This document shows, piece after piece, positions 33,261 through 44,315 of a DNA stretch of 64,000 nt (within the stretch, counting starts at the first letter, position 1; every line of letters begins with the position of its first letter). The notes beneath the pieces are model-generated. The model saw only the letters and a list, made by a program, of their open reading frames with translations, was not told the origin of the DNA and did not search any database. The stretch is from SCQP01 sp050747745 (lineage in GTDB: Bacteria > Acidobacteriota > Terriglobia > Terriglobales > SCQP01): positions 1 to 64,000 of the forward strand of contig JBOGKM010000098.1 of the NCBI GenBank assembly GCA_050747745.1, in the 5' to 3' direction. A program made the position numbers and the translations under genes.

Positions 33261-35348
33261 CTACTGGCCCTGACCCTCCTCGGCCAACCGTACTTTCACC
33301 GCCTCCAGTTTCTTCTGCATTTCCTGCTGTTGCCTCGCGGCTCCGCGATCGGGGTTCAGCTTGAGTTCGGCCAGCGCCTGCGCCCAACTGGTGGCCGCCT
33401 CCTGCAGTTTGCCGTCTCCTTCATAGGCCTGGGCCAAATGGTCCAATATCGCCGGGTCGTAGCGGTCATAGCGCGCCGCGCGCTCCAGGCTGCTCACCGC
33501 CTGCGGCAGCCGGTTCATCTTGTAGTAGATCCAGCCCTGACTGTCCAGATAGGCGCTGTTGTAGGCATCCTGCGCCAGCGCCTGCTGTACGTAGCCCAGC
33601 GCCTCGGGCAAGCGCACGCCCTGCTCGGCCAGCAAATAGCCCAGGGCGTTCAGCGTATCCGCATCGTTCGGCTCCAGTTGCAGCGCCTGGTGATAGCTCC
33701 TCTCCGCCGCCGCGAAGCGCATCTGCTTGGCCTGAATCGCGCCCATCTGGCTTGCCGCGCGGGCGTGATCCGCAGAGGTCGAGGCCAGCGCGTTAGCCTT
33801 GTGCGTATCCGCCAGCGCCTGCTTCCACTCCTGCTGCTTCATCGCCACCTGCCCCAGCGCCAGATAGACATCCCAGTCCCGCGCCGTACCGTGCAGCAGC
33901 GGCTTCAGGCTGGCGGCAGCCGCCTGTTCCTTTCCTGAAGCGGCCAGCAGGTCGGCGTAGGTGAAGTGCAACCCGCGCGCATCCGGCTCGGCCGCCAACA
34001 GCGCCTGCGCCGCGCTCAGCGCCTGCGCATAGTGGCGTTGCCCGGCATATAGCTCCACTTCCAGATGCAGCGCGCGGCTGCGATACGCCGGCCCCAGCCT
34101 CTGCATTTGCTCCAAAGACGCCCCGGCTTGCTGATCCTCGCCCAGCCGCATTTCCAGCCGCGCCAATTGCGCCAGGAAAATGCTCTGGGTGGTGGGCGCG
34201 GTGTTGCGGTTCACCAGCGCCTGCAGCTCGTGCAGCGCGCTGGTTTCATGCCCCTGGCTTTGATCCAGCAACGCGGTGGCATAGGCCAGCTCCAGATCCC
34301 CTTCCGGCAGCAGCTTCGATGCCTCCTCCAGGCTGGTGCGCGCCTCGCTCAACTGTCCCATCTGCATCTGCAATTGTCCCAAGCGCAGCGCCACGCTCCC
34401 GTCTTCAGGCAGTTGCTGATGCAATTGCTGGTAGGCCGCCAGTGCCGGTGTGTACTCCCCTGCATCCATGAGCGCGTGCGCCCAGGCTTTTTTCAATTCC
34501 CCGTTGTCCGGATCCGCCTGCACCGCCTGCTGATACGCCTGCGCCGCGTCCGCGTAGCGATGGCGGCTGGCGTAGGCGTCGCCCAGCGTGGCGTAAACCT
34601 GGGCGCTTTGCGCCACCTCCGGCAGCGCTGCGATCTCCTGCCGCGCCTCATCCAGCCGGTTCTGGTTGGCCAGCGACTGTACCAGGCTCGCCAGCGCATC
34701 CATATTAGTCGGCTGCAGCGCCAGCGCCGCGCGAAATTGCTGTTCGGCCTCCGCCGGCTTGCCCTCGGCCCCATACAGCTTGCCCAGGATCACCACATCA
34801 TCGGCACTGTGCGGCTCCAGCCCGATCAGTTCCTTATAGTCGGCAATGGCCGCCGTCATCGCTCCGCCCGAGCTGGCATCGCTGATCGGCTGGGGTGCGT
34901 TGCTCAACTGCCGCAGGTAGATCTCACCCAGCACTTTATGCGCCACCACGCTGTCCGGGTGCTGGGCGACGGTCTGTTGCGCCAGCGTCAGCGCTGGCTG
35001 GGTGCGGCCCAGACGCGAAAGCAAATCCGCCAGTTGGGTGGCCAGAAACGCAGAGCCGGGATTCGCCTTCATCGCCGCCCGGTAGTGCTCCAGCGCCTCG
35101 CTAATGTAGGCTTCCCCGCCATGGCTTTCCGCCTGCAGCTCATCCCACTTCCCCAGCACAAAATCAATATTGGCTTGCAGTTGCGCTGCGCTCGAAACCA
35201 CCGGCGGGCTGCTGGCTCCCGCCCCCGCACTGGCGGCGTTCGCGCTGGTGTTTTGTTGCTGACCCACGATCTGGGCCCCCAGTGGCAGCGCCAGAACCAG
35301 GGCAAGCGCGGCAACGGAAAACGTGCGAAAAGGCTGCATCTTCTCCAA
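33261..35348 (-). CDS. Exported TPR-repeat protein
   Basis: The 695-residue protein begins with a signal peptide (MQPFRTFSVAALALVLALPL, ending GAQ) and consists almost entirely of 34-residue tetratricopeptide repeats, with about 15 visible (for example AIADYKELIGLEPHSADDVV and ADAAQAYQQAVQADPDNGEL). TPR arrays bind partner proteins; no enzymatic domain is present. Start is uncertain: TTG at 35348 or ATG at 35339, the latter preceded closely by GGAG. It is convergent with carD and divergent from the tryptophan cluster. Confidence 0.85.
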   Translation of the reverse strand: MEKMQPFRTFSVAALALVLALPLGAQIVGQQQNTSANAASAGAGASSPPVVSSAAQLQANIDFVLGKWDELQAESHGGEAYISEALEHYRAAMKANPGSAFLATQLADLLSRLGRTQPALTLAQQTVAQHPDSVVAHKVLGEIYLRQLSNAPQPISDASSGGAMTAAIADYKELIGLEPHSADDVVILGKLYGAEGKPAEAEQQFRAALALQPTNMDALASLVQSLANQNRLDEARQEIAALPEVAQSAQVYATLGDAYASRHRYADAAQAYQQAVQADPDNGELKKAWAHALMDAGEYTPALAAYQQLHQQLPEDGSVALRLGQLQMQMGQLSEARTSLEEASKLLPEGDLELAYATALLDQSQGHETSALHELQALVNRNTAPTTQSIFLAQLARLEMRLGEDQQAGASLEQMQRLGPAYRSRALHLEVELYAGQRHYAQALSAAQALLAAEPDARGLHFTYADLLAASGKEQAAAASLKPLLHGTARDWDVYLALGQVAMKQQEWKQALADTHKANALASTSADHARAASQMGAIQAKQMRFAAAERSYHQALQLEPNDADTLNALGYLLAEQGVRLPEALGYVQQALAQDAYNSAYLDSQGWIYYKMNRLPQAVSSLERAARYDRYDPAILDHLAQAYEGDGKLQEAATSWAQALAELKLNPDRGAARQQQEMQKKLEAVKVRLAEEGQGQ

Positions 35349-35359
35349 AGCTTACCACC

Positions 35360-35402
35360 AGCAGCCTCACTCCACGGCTCACGCCTGCTCCCGGCGGCTG
35401 CT
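35360..35402 (+). promoter_or_regulatory. Possible stem-loop upstream of the trp cluster
   Basis: AGCAGCC at 35360-35366 can pair with GGCTGCT at 35396-35402 across a 29-nt loop, ending 19 nt before the trpC ATG. No leader peptide with tandem Trp codons and no T-tract is visible, so attenuation is not supported. A CATAAG at 35405-35410 may be a weak -10 box. Confidence 0.3.
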
Positions 35403-35421
35403 AGCATAAGAAAGCGGAAAA

Positions 35422-36923
35422 ATGACTGCCTCCAGCAAGCGTGCATCCTCAACCTCGCCCCCCGCACCCGCCCCGTCCATCCTGGAGGAGATTTTCCAGC
35501 ACCGCCGCGGCCAGGTCGCCGCCGCCGAGCGCCAACGGCCCGTGCGCCGCCTGCAGCGCGAACTGCGTGAAAACCCTCCCGAACGGCGCGACTTCGCCGC
35601 CGCCCTCCGCCAGGCGCGCCCCCCTGCCATCATCGCCGAACTCAAGCGCGCCTCACCTTCCTGCGGCCGCATCCGCGAGTCTTTCCCCGTCCCCGAGCTG
35701 GCCCGCGCCTACGCCGCCGCCGGCGCCGCCGCTCTGTCGGTGCTCACCGAAGAGGAGCATTTCGATGGCCGCCTGGACTTCCTCCGCCAGGCGCGCGCCG
35801 CCACCTCGCTGCCCATCCTGCGCAAGGACTTCATCTTCTCCCCCTACCAGATCTGGGAATCTGCCTGGGCCGGTGCCGATGCCATCTTGCTCATCGCCGC
35901 CATGCTGGACCCGCCCACCCTGGCGCAGTTGACCGCCACCGCGCACCGCGCCGGTTTGGCCACCCTGTGCGAGGTGCATACCCGCGCCGAGCTTGACCTC
36001 GCCTTGCGCGCCGGCGCCGACTGCATCGGCGTCAACAACCGCGACTTGCGCAGCTTCCAGGTGGACCTGGGTGTGGGCGAGCGCCTGGGACCCCTGCTGC
36101 CCGAAGATGTGCTGGGCATCAGCGAAAGCGGCCTGCACACCCCCGCCGATTTGGAGCGCATGGCCGCCGCCGGTTTCTCCGCCTTCCTGATGGGCGAGCA
36201 CTTCATGCGCGCCGCCGATCCGGGCAGCGCCCTCGCCCAACTGCGCGCCGGCTGCCGCATCCCGCTGATCAAAATCTGCGGCATCACCAACCGCGCCGAC
36301 GCCTTCCAGGCTTGCACCGCCGGCGCCGACGCCCTGGGCTTTGTCTTCGCTCCCTCGCCCCGCCGGGCCAGCCCGGCGCTGGTGCGCTCGCTTGCAGCCG
36401 ACCTACCGGCCGAAGTCATGCGCGTGGGCGTATTTGCCGGCGCTTCCACCACGGAAATCCTGACCCTGGTGAACAGCTGCGGCCTGCACGCCGTTCAGCT
36501 TCACGGCCCCTACCTGCCCGCCGACGCCCGCTCGCTCGCGCCCCACGTCCCGGTCTGGCGCGCCGTCGCCATGCCTTCCGGCGCCGCCGCCGCGCTCGCC
36601 TTCACGCCCGTGGTCGAGCGCTTCGTCCTTGACCACCCGGCCGCCGACGGCATCTCCGGCGGCAGCGGCGCTGCCTTTGACTGGGACGCCGCCTGCCACT
36701 TCGCCGCCGACCTCAAGGCCAGCCTGTCTCCGGCCGCCCCGCTGCCTGGAGTCACCATCGCTGGCGGCCTCACCCCGGCCAACGTCGTTTCCGCCCTGCG
36801 CCGCTCCGGCGCCGATGGCGCCGATACGGCCAGCGGCGTCGAATGCGCCCCCGGTAGGAAGGACCACGCCGCTGTCAGCGCCTTTTGCCGCGCCGCCCAG
36901 GGCGTGCTCCGGAGCGACACCGC

Positions 36924-36927
<4 letters not shown>
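35422..36927 (+). CDS. trpCF: Indole-3-glycerol phosphate synthase / phosphoribosylanthranilate isomerase fusion (TrpC-TrpF)
   Basis: A 501-residue bifunctional enzyme for two successive tryptophan steps. Residues about 18-270 are TrpC: AIIAELKRASPSCG, ILRKDFIFSPYQIWES, GVNNRDLRSFQVDL and GISESGLHTPADLERM. Residues about 273-495 are TrpF: IKICGITNRADAFQA, ALGFVFAPSPRR, VQLHG, and the phosphate-binding end with LAGGLTPANV-like TIAGGLTPANVVSALR. Order TrpC-TrpF matches the enterobacterial fusion. The N-terminal 18 residues are Ser/Pro/Ala-rich and dispensable-looking. The stop overlaps trpB as ATGA. Biosynthesis genes trpE, trpG and trpD are not in the window. Confidence 0.93.
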
Positions 36928-38143
<1,216 letters not shown>

Positions 38144-38147
<4 letters not shown>

Positions 38148-38920
38148 GCCGCCTGCAATCGATCTTTGCCGCCGCACGCCCGCGCTGCGCGCTGGTTCCC
38201 TATTTCACCGTCGGCGATCCCTCCCTCCCCGCCGGCCTAGACATCGCTCTGGCGCTTGCCGCCGCCGGCGCCGATATTCTCGAGCTCGGCGTGCCCTTCT
38301 CCGATCCCGTCGCCGACGGTCCCATCCTTCAGGCCGCCTCCCAGCGCGCCCTCGCCCAGGGCACGCGCCTGGCCGATGTGCTGGAAATCGCCAGTGCCGT
38401 CCGGGGCCAAACGGAGGCCGGCTTGCTCCTGTTCAGCTACTTCAATCCGGTGCTGCGCTACGGCCTCCAGGCTTTCGCGCGCGATGCCGCCGCCGCTGGC
38501 TGCGATGGCGCCCTGATCACCGATCTTGTCCCCGAAGAGGCCGATGAATATCGCTCCGTGATGCATTCCGCCGGACTCGATACCGTCTTTCTCGCCGCTC
38601 CCACCTCCCCGCCGGAGCGCCTGGCCGCCATCGCCGCCGCCAGCACCGGCTTCATCTACGCGGTCTCCCGCCTGGGCGTGACCGGCGCCGGCGGCCACGA
38701 TGGAGCCCGCGCGCTGGTCGCCGCGCTGCGGCCGCATACCTCATTGCCCATCGCCGTCGGATTCGGCCTCGCCCGCCCCGAACAAGTGGCCGAAGTCGCC
38801 GGGTATGCCGAGGGCGCCGTGGTCGGCTCCGCCCTGGTGCAAGCCATCGCCGCCGCTCCTGGCGGCGAAGCCGCCGCCGCCGCCTCCTTCCTGCAAGGCC
38901 TGCGCCATGGAAATCGCTGA
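38144..38920 (+). CDS. trpA: Tryptophan synthase alpha subunit
   Basis: 258 residues from the ATG at 38144. TrpA motifs are PYFTVGDPSLPAGLDIALAL, the catalytic region ILELGVPFSDPVADGPILQA with the family glutamate and aspartate, and VSRLGVTGAGG followed by GFGLARPEQVAEVA. It cleaves indole-glycerol phosphate to indole, which is channelled to TrpB. The start overlaps the trpB stop, and its own end overlaps the chorismate mutase start by 14 nt. The longer upstream frame lies inside trpB and is not used. Confidence 0.95.
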
Positions 38921-39164
38921 CTGGCGCGTCCGCATTGACGCCCTCGACCGCCAGCTCGCCGAGCTGCTGCAGCAGCGCTGCCGCTGCGCTCTGGAAATCG
39001 GCGTCCTCAAGCGCGGCGGCGGCCTGCCCGTCACGGAATCCGATCGCGAAGCCCAAGTGCTCGCCAACGCCATGCACACTGCCCCAGGCCCGCTCAGCCC
39101 CGACCGCCTGCGCCGCATCTTCAGCGTGATCATCGAGCAAATGCGCGCTGCTCAGCGCTACTAG
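38907..39164 (+). CDS. Stand-alone AroQ-type chorismate mutase
   Basis: An 85-residue all-helical type II chorismate mutase (MEIADWRVRIDALDRQLAEL, LEIGVLKRGGG, then SDREAQVLANAM and FSVIIEQMRAAQRY). The arginine of WRVRIDALD, lysine of IGVLK and the DRE segment correspond to active-site positions. It converts chorismate to prephenate for Phe and Tyr. It overlaps trpA by 14 nt, so the enzyme diverting chorismate to Phe/Tyr is co-translated with the last Trp enzymes. No fused prephenate dehydratase or dehydrogenase domain is present. Confidence 0.88.
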   Translation: MEIADWRVRIDALDRQLAELLQQRCRCALEIGVLKRGGGLPVTESDREAQVLANAMHTAPGPLSPDRLRRIFSVIIEQMRAAQRY

Positions 39165-39165
39165 C

Positions 39166-40362
39166 TTAGCCGGCGAAGCCCGCCAGCACCGCGCCCAACA
39201 CCAGCGCCGCCGCCCCCGCCACAAAAATCGGCTGGTAGCGCCCGAAATGCCCATACAAGCCCGCATCGCCCATCCCCGCCCCAGCGTAGGCGATGGAAAA
39301 CGCCAGCGTCATGTTTCCCCACGCCTTCGTTCGCGCCCGCGGCGCCGTCAGTTCGATCGTGCGCGCCGATGCCAGCGTGGTCGCTCCCATGCCTGCCGCC
39401 CCCACCAATAAAGAAGACACCGCCAACGCCGCCGCCCCCGTGCTCCACAGCGGCAGCGCCACCCCGACCGCTTCCAGCCCTAGTCCGCACGCAAAGCTCC
39501 GCCGCACTCCAAAGCGATCGCCCAGCCAGCCCGCCAACAGCGGACCGCCCGTCACCCCCACCCCGAACAGCAGATAACCCCTTCCTCCCGCGTGCAGTCC
39601 CCGCCCCAGCTCGCGCGCAATGAAATCCACCCAAAACAGCGAATGCGGCGCAAACCCGATGGCGTTGCAGCAGTAAGCCCCGATGAGCAGCGCAAACGCC
39701 GCCGCGCCCGCCTTGGCCGCCGCCGCCGGAGGCCGCGGCATCGCCATCACCGCTGCCTGCTCGCCCGCTGGCATGAAACTCGACCAGCCGCCCCACACTG
39801 CCGCGGTCAGCGCAAAGGCCAGCAGCGAAAGCAGCAGCCACGTCGCCGGCAGTCCCAGCGCCACCAGCTCGGGAATCACCTGCCCGGAAAAAATGATCCC
39901 GCATCCCACCCCGCCGAAGATCAAACCGCCTAGCAACCCGCGCGAGCGCGGCTTGACCCGCGCCAAAATCGCCGGCACCGCCAGCACCATGATCACACCC
40001 GCGGCAATCCCAGCCAGCAGCCGCCACAGGAAATACCAGACAAATCCCCACGGCAGCGCGCATGCAGCCAGGCTCGCGGCCGCCACCAGCATCGCCGCCC
40101 GCAGCCACCCTCCCGGCGCCTCATGCGCCAGCCAATGGCCTGTGACCGCCGCGCCGATGAGGTATCCCAGCAAATTGACCGAGGCCAAAAAATCCGCCGT
40201 TGCCGGCCCAAACCACCCCGTCCGCACCAGCGCCGGAATCAGCGGCGAGTAGGCAAACCGCGCCAACCCCAGGCCCACGAACAGGGCCACCGCCCCCACC
40301 GCCGCGCCGCCCCAGCCGCTCTTGGCCTCGGCATCCGCCGGAACCTTCGTGTGGGCAAACAT
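39166..40362 (-). CDS. MFS transporter of the YbfB/YjiJ type
   Basis: A 398-residue, roughly 12-helix permease. The pattern GLGLARFAYSPLIPALVRTG in the first helix and ANLLGYLIGA-like SVNLLGYLIGAAVTGHWLA in the second is distinctive of the YbfB/YjiJ group of major facilitators. Substrate of the group is unknown. It ends 1 nt after the convergent chorismate mutase gene. Upstream it is divergent from the lipoprotein hydrolase gene with a 65-nt gap. Confidence 0.87.
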   Translation of the reverse strand: MFAHTKVPADAEAKSGWGGAAVGAVALFVGLGLARFAYSPLIPALVRTGWFGPATADFLASVNLLGYLIGAAVTGHWLAHEAPGGWLRAAMLVAAASLAACALPWGFVWYFLWRLLAGIAAGVIMVLAVPAILARVKPRSRGLLGGLIFGGVGCGIIFSGQVIPELVALGLPATWLLLSLLAFALTAAVWGGWSSFMPAGEQAAVMAMPRPPAAAAKAGAAAFALLIGAYCCNAIGFAPHSLFWVDFIARELGRGLHAGGRGYLLFGVGVTGGPLLAGWLGDRFGVRRSFACGLGLEAVGVALPLWSTGAAALAVSSLLVGAAGMGATTLASARTIELTAPRARTKAWGNMTLAFSIAYAGAGMGDAGLYGHFGRYQPIFVAGAAALVLGAVLAGFAG

Positions 40363-40427
40363 GTCTGCTCATTTTCCCATGCACCTCGCCTCCCGTTTGC
40401 TGTACAGTGGCGGCTGAGGCCCTCGTT

Positions 40428-41846
40428 ATGCGCCGCTATGTTGGACTGCTCCTGTTCTGCACCCTCGTCGTCGCCGCCTGCACCTCCGCCGCTTCCAAAC
40501 CCGCGCCGCCCGATCCCCGCCTCGCCGGCTCCTACATCAAGCCCCCGCAGAACAACTGGACCGTGGTTCATCTCCAAGGCACGCCCGGCGATATCGGCTT
40601 CCAGAACGGCTACCTGCTCGAGCCCCGCATCGAGGACTTCCTGAACGTTGTCAAGCTCGAACAGACGCATGATTCCCAGCGCCCCTGGAGCTGGTTCCGG
40701 ACCCAGGCGCGGCAGGTCATGTGGCCGCGCATCGAGACCCAATACCGCCAGGAGCTGCAGGGCATTGCCGACGGCGTCGACGCCCGCGGCGGCCACCTCG
40801 ACGTTTGGGACATCACCGCCATGAACGCCTTCGAGGAGTGGAGCTACTTCGTCGAGCAATGGAACAAGCTGCACCCCCGGGCCGCCGTCGCCGAGGTCCA
40901 CTATCCCGCGGCCGGCGACCATTGCAGTGCCTTCGTCGCCACCGGCGCCTGGACCAAGGACGGCAAAATCGTGCTCGCCCACAACAACTGGTCGCCCTAT
41001 ATGGAAGGCTCGCGCTGGAACATCATCTACGACATCCAGCCCGATCACGGCCTCCACTTTGTCATGGATGGCGTTCCTGGCGTCATCCACAGCGCGGACG
41101 ATTTCGGCATCAACTCGGCCGGCATCATCATTACCGAAACGACCATTGTTGATTTCCACGGCTACGACTTCACCGGCATCCCCGAGTTCGTCCGTGCCCG
41201 CAAGGCCATGCAGTACGCCACCTCGATCTCCCAGTTCGCGCAAATCATGGAAAAAGGCAACAACGGCGGCTACGCCAACAACTGGCTGGTGGGCGACACC
41301 AACAACAACGAGATCGCCGACCTCGAGCTCGGCCTGAAAAACGTCAACCTCTATACCTCGAAAAACGGCTACTTCGTCGGCTCCAACTTCCCCGTCAGCC
41401 CCAAGCTGGCCAAGGAAGAGACCACCTTTAAGCTCAACGATCCCACCAACGGCGAAAATGCCCGCCACACTCGCTGGCTGGAGCTGATGAAGCAATACAA
41501 GGGCAAAATCACCGTGGCCGACGCCAAAAAATTCGAGAGCGACCACTACGACGTAATCCTCAAGAAGATCAACCCCGACAGCCGCACTCTCTGTGGCCAC
41601 GGCGACACTCATCCGCCCTACGACGACGAGGGCGCGGTCGAGGGCAAGGCCACCGATGCCGCCATGGCGGCGAAGCTATCGTTCTGGGCGGCCTCGGGCC
41701 ATCCCTGCGGCGATAGCTTCTACGCCGCGCCCTTCCTCAAGGCCCATCCCCAGTACGACTGGCAAGCGCCCGAGCTGCGCAACATGATCGCCTATCCCTG
41801 GACGGTCATCGCCGTTCCCGCCGGCGCGGCGGCGGCGGCGAATTGA
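40428..41846 (+). CDS. Lipoprotein Ntn-hydrolase of the C45 / phospholipase B-like group
   Basis: The 472-residue protein has a lipobox (VVAAC, Cys18). The mature part starts with KPPQNNWTVVHLQGTPGDIG and shows the Ntn pattern DHCSAFVATGAWTKDGKIVL, with Cys166 as probable nucleophile after self-cleavage. It is followed by AHNNWSPYMEGSRWNIIYDI and GINSAGIIITETTI. This order is shared by C45 acyl-CoA:6-aminopenicillanate acyltransferase-like and phospholipase B-like proteins. The substrate is probably an amide or ester bond outside the inner membrane. The cysteine assignment is read from sequence; the processing step is inferred. Confidence 0.75.
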   Translation: MRRYVGLLLFCTLVVAACTSAASKPAPPDPRLAGSYIKPPQNNWTVVHLQGTPGDIGFQNGYLLEPRIEDFLNVVKLEQTHDSQRPWSWFRTQARQVMWPRIETQYRQELQGIADGVDARGGHLDVWDITAMNAFEEWSYFVEQWNKLHPRAAVAEVHYPAAGDHCSAFVATGAWTKDGKIVLAHNNWSPYMEGSRWNIIYDIQPDHGLHFVMDGVPGVIHSADDFGINSAGIIITETTIVDFHGYDFTGIPEFVRARKAMQYATSISQFAQIMEKGNNGGYANNWLVGDTNNNEIADLELGLKNVNLYTSKNGYFVGSNFPVSPKLAKEETTFKLNDPTNGENARHTRWLELMKQYKGKITVADAKKFESDHYDVILKKINPDSRTLCGHGDTHPPYDDEGAVEGKATDAAMAAKLSFWAASGHPCGDSFYAAPFLKAHPQYDWQAPELRNMIAYPWTVIAVPAGAAAAAN

Positions 41847-41852
41847 TTTGCG

Positions 41853-44315
41853 CTATTCCGCGCGCAGCGCGCCCAGCGGATCGGTGCGGGTGGCGCGGCG
41901 GGCGGGAACAAGGCAGGCGGCCACGGCGGCGGCGAGCACCGCCAGCGCGACGGCGGCCAGCACTGGCGGGCTGACGGGGCTGACCTCGAACAGGAACGAG
42001 GCCAGCAGTCGGCCGAACGCGACCGCAACGATCAGTCCCGCAATCACCCCGGCAATGACCGGCGCCAGCGCCTGGTGCAGCACCAACCTCCAAATGTGCC
42101 CACCGCCCGCGCCCATGGTGATGCGAATCGCCAGCTCCTTGCTCCGCCGCGCCACGCTGTGCGATACCAACGCGTAGATGCCGATCGCCGCCAGAATCAG
42201 CGCCACGAGTGCGAACAGGAGCAGCAGGGAGAGCTGATAATGCTGCGGCGCGACGGCAGCGGTCGAGAGCGCGGCCAGGGGCTGGATTTTGGGAATCGGC
42301 GCCAGCGGCGCCACACTCCAGATGGCGCGGCGCAGCTCGGGCGCAAGCGTCGCGGCGGGCAGCGCGCTGCGCACCACCAGCTCGACATGGCCGACGGGAA
42401 AATTGCCGGCCAGCGGCGCGTAGATGATGGCCGGCGGGCGCGATTGCAGCGCGGCGCGCACGTCGCCCACCACCCCGGCGATACGCGCCGGCTGGCCGTT
42501 GAAGTTGAGGCTGCGGCCGGCGGCGGCGGCCGGATCGCCGGCCTCTTGCGGCCACAGCAGCACCGCGGCGGCGCTGGAAAGGATCACCGGCTGGATCTTT
42601 TCGTTGCCGTTGTCGGAGGCGCGGAAGCCGCGGCCGCGCAGCAGCGCCATGCCCATCGCCCGAAAATAATCGGGGCTGATGAAGCGCACGTTGACGAGCG
42701 GCGTCTGCCCGGGCGGGTAGGTTTTGCCGGGCACCGTGGCGCTGTCAATCCAGGTTTCGCCGCGCAGCGGCAGATGCGAGGTTTCCGCGGCCACCGATAC
42801 GCCCGGAATGGCCGCCGCGGCGGCGCGCACCCGGTCAAAAATCTGGAAACGCTGCTGGCTGCTGTAGCCGTCGAGAGCCACGTCGGCGGCGAGCGCGTGC
42901 TGGGCGTTGAAGCCGGTGGGCTGGTGGGTCAAGCGATAAAAGCTCAAGCCCAGCAGGCCGGCGGCGGCCAGCAGAATGGTGGACAGAGCCGCCTGCATCG
43001 CGATCAGGCTTTGCCGCGAACGCAGGCTGGAGCGGTCGGCGGTGGTGGCCGAGCCGGAAGCCTTGAGGTAATCCTGGGGATCGGAGCGGCCCAGGCGCAG
43101 CGCTGGAACCAGGCCGGTGATCAGGCCGGCGACAACCGCGAGGCCGATGGCGAAGGCTGCGACGCGCCAGTCGAGATGCACTTGGCCGAGGCGCGGAATA
43201 TCGGCGGGCGCGGCGGCAAGCAGAAATTTGAGCGAGACGGCGGCGCAGAAGATGCCCAGAATGCCGCCGATCACCGCCAGCAAAATGCTCTCGCCCAGCA
43301 CCTGCCGCACCAGCCGTCCGGGCGCCGCGCCCAGTGCCGCGCGGATCGCCCAATCGCGCCGCCGGTCGGCAATGCGCGTCACCCATAGCCCGCCGAGGTT
43401 CACGCACACCACCAGCAGCACCGCCAGCACCCCGCCCAGCAGCAACCAGAGCTCTTCCTGCGCCGCCGCCACCGTGTAGTCGCGCACCGTGGTGATAATG
43501 GCGGTCAGCGAGAGGCCCTGATGCGCCGCGCGCGCCAGGTTCGCCTGGATGGCGTCCAGCTGCGCCAGCGCCATGGCGGGTGTCACGCCCGGCCGCAGGC
43601 GGCCGATGACGTTGTAGTTGAAATCGGAGAACGGGTTAGGGGGATTTTGGTAGTTTTTTCCTGCGATGAACTTAAAAGCTTGAAAGAATTGGGTGGTCTC
43701 ACCGGCGAACATGGGACCGAGCGAGCGGCCACTCAGCTGGAAGCTGGCTGGGAGCACCCCGATGATGGTCGCTTCATGCCCGGGCGGGCCGACGTGGCGG
43801 CCAATCACGCCGGGATTGGCGCTAAATTCGCTGCGCCAGAGCCGGTCGGTGATGATCATGGGATCGGCCGGATCGATGGCGTCGCCGGGGACAAAACTCC
43901 GCCCCAAAACCGGATGAACCTGCAGCACGGAAAAGAAATTCGCGGTCACCCGGCCGCCATGCAGCAGCAGCGGTCGGCCGGCGCCGGCAAGCGTAAACAC
44001 TGCGTCCTGCATCGCTGAAAGGCCGCTGAAGTCCGTGGCCCGCTGTCTCCAGGCGAAATAGGCCGCGGGATTGACAAAATAGGAGAACTCGGCGGACTCA
44101 GCCGCCTTTTGGGGAATGGCCTCGCCCACCAGCACCAGTTGGCCGGGATGGTGCAGGCTGAGCGGCTGCAGCAGCACGCCGTTGATGAAGGAAAACATGG
44201 CCGTGCTGGCGCCAACGCCCAGCGCCAGCAGGATGACCATGGTCCAGGCCAGGCTGGAACCGAACGTGAAGCGTGGCATAATCCTCAATACCGTCTTCGC
44301 GGGAAAAAGTTTCAC
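41853..44315 (-). CDS. Large FtsX/MacB-type permease (orphan ABC permease, 820 aa)
   Basis: The product has two FtsX cassettes with MacB-like periplasmic domains between them, the layout of acidobacterial duplicated orphan permeases. It starts with a helix after SSLAWTMVILLALGVGASTA, a periplasmic domain (NFFSVLQVHPVLGRSFVPGD), and a C-terminal cassette with ARRSKELAIRITMGAGGGHI and DPLGALRAE. The usual N-terminal helical regulatory domain seen in the copy at 56594-59131 is missing. No ATPase gene is nearby. The GTG start overlaps the DUF4252 stop (GTGA), so it belongs to the second ECF operon. Transported substrate unknown. Confidence 0.88.
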   Translation of the reverse strand: MKLFPAKTVLRIMPRFTFGSSLAWTMVILLALGVGASTAMFSFINGVLLQPLSLHHPGQLVLVGEAIPQKAAESAEFSYFVNPAAYFAWRQRATDFSGLSAMQDAVFTLAGAGRPLLLHGGRVTANFFSVLQVHPVLGRSFVPGDAIDPADPMIITDRLWRSEFSANPGVIGRHVGPPGHEATIIGVLPASFQLSGRSLGPMFAGETTQFFQAFKFIAGKNYQNPPNPFSDFNYNVIGRLRPGVTPAMALAQLDAIQANLARAAHQGLSLTAIITTVRDYTVAAAQEELWLLLGGVLAVLLVVCVNLGGLWVTRIADRRRDWAIRAALGAAPGRLVRQVLGESILLAVIGGILGIFCAAVSLKFLLAAAPADIPRLGQVHLDWRVAAFAIGLAVVAGLITGLVPALRLGRSDPQDYLKASGSATTADRSSLRSRQSLIAMQAALSTILLAAAGLLGLSFYRLTHQPTGFNAQHALAADVALDGYSSQQRFQIFDRVRAAAAAIPGVSVAAETSHLPLRGETWIDSATVPGKTYPPGQTPLVNVRFISPDYFRAMGMALLRGRGFRASDNGNEKIQPVILSSAAAVLLWPQEAGDPAAAAGRSLNFNGQPARIAGVVGDVRAALQSRPPAIIYAPLAGNFPVGHVELVVRSALPAATLAPELRRAIWSVAPLAPIPKIQPLAALSTAAVAPQHYQLSLLLLFALVALILAAIGIYALVSHSVARRSKELAIRITMGAGGGHIWRLVLHQALAPVIAGVIAGLIVAVAFGRLLASFLFEVSPVSPPVLAAVALAVLAAAVAACLVPARRATRTDPLGALRAE

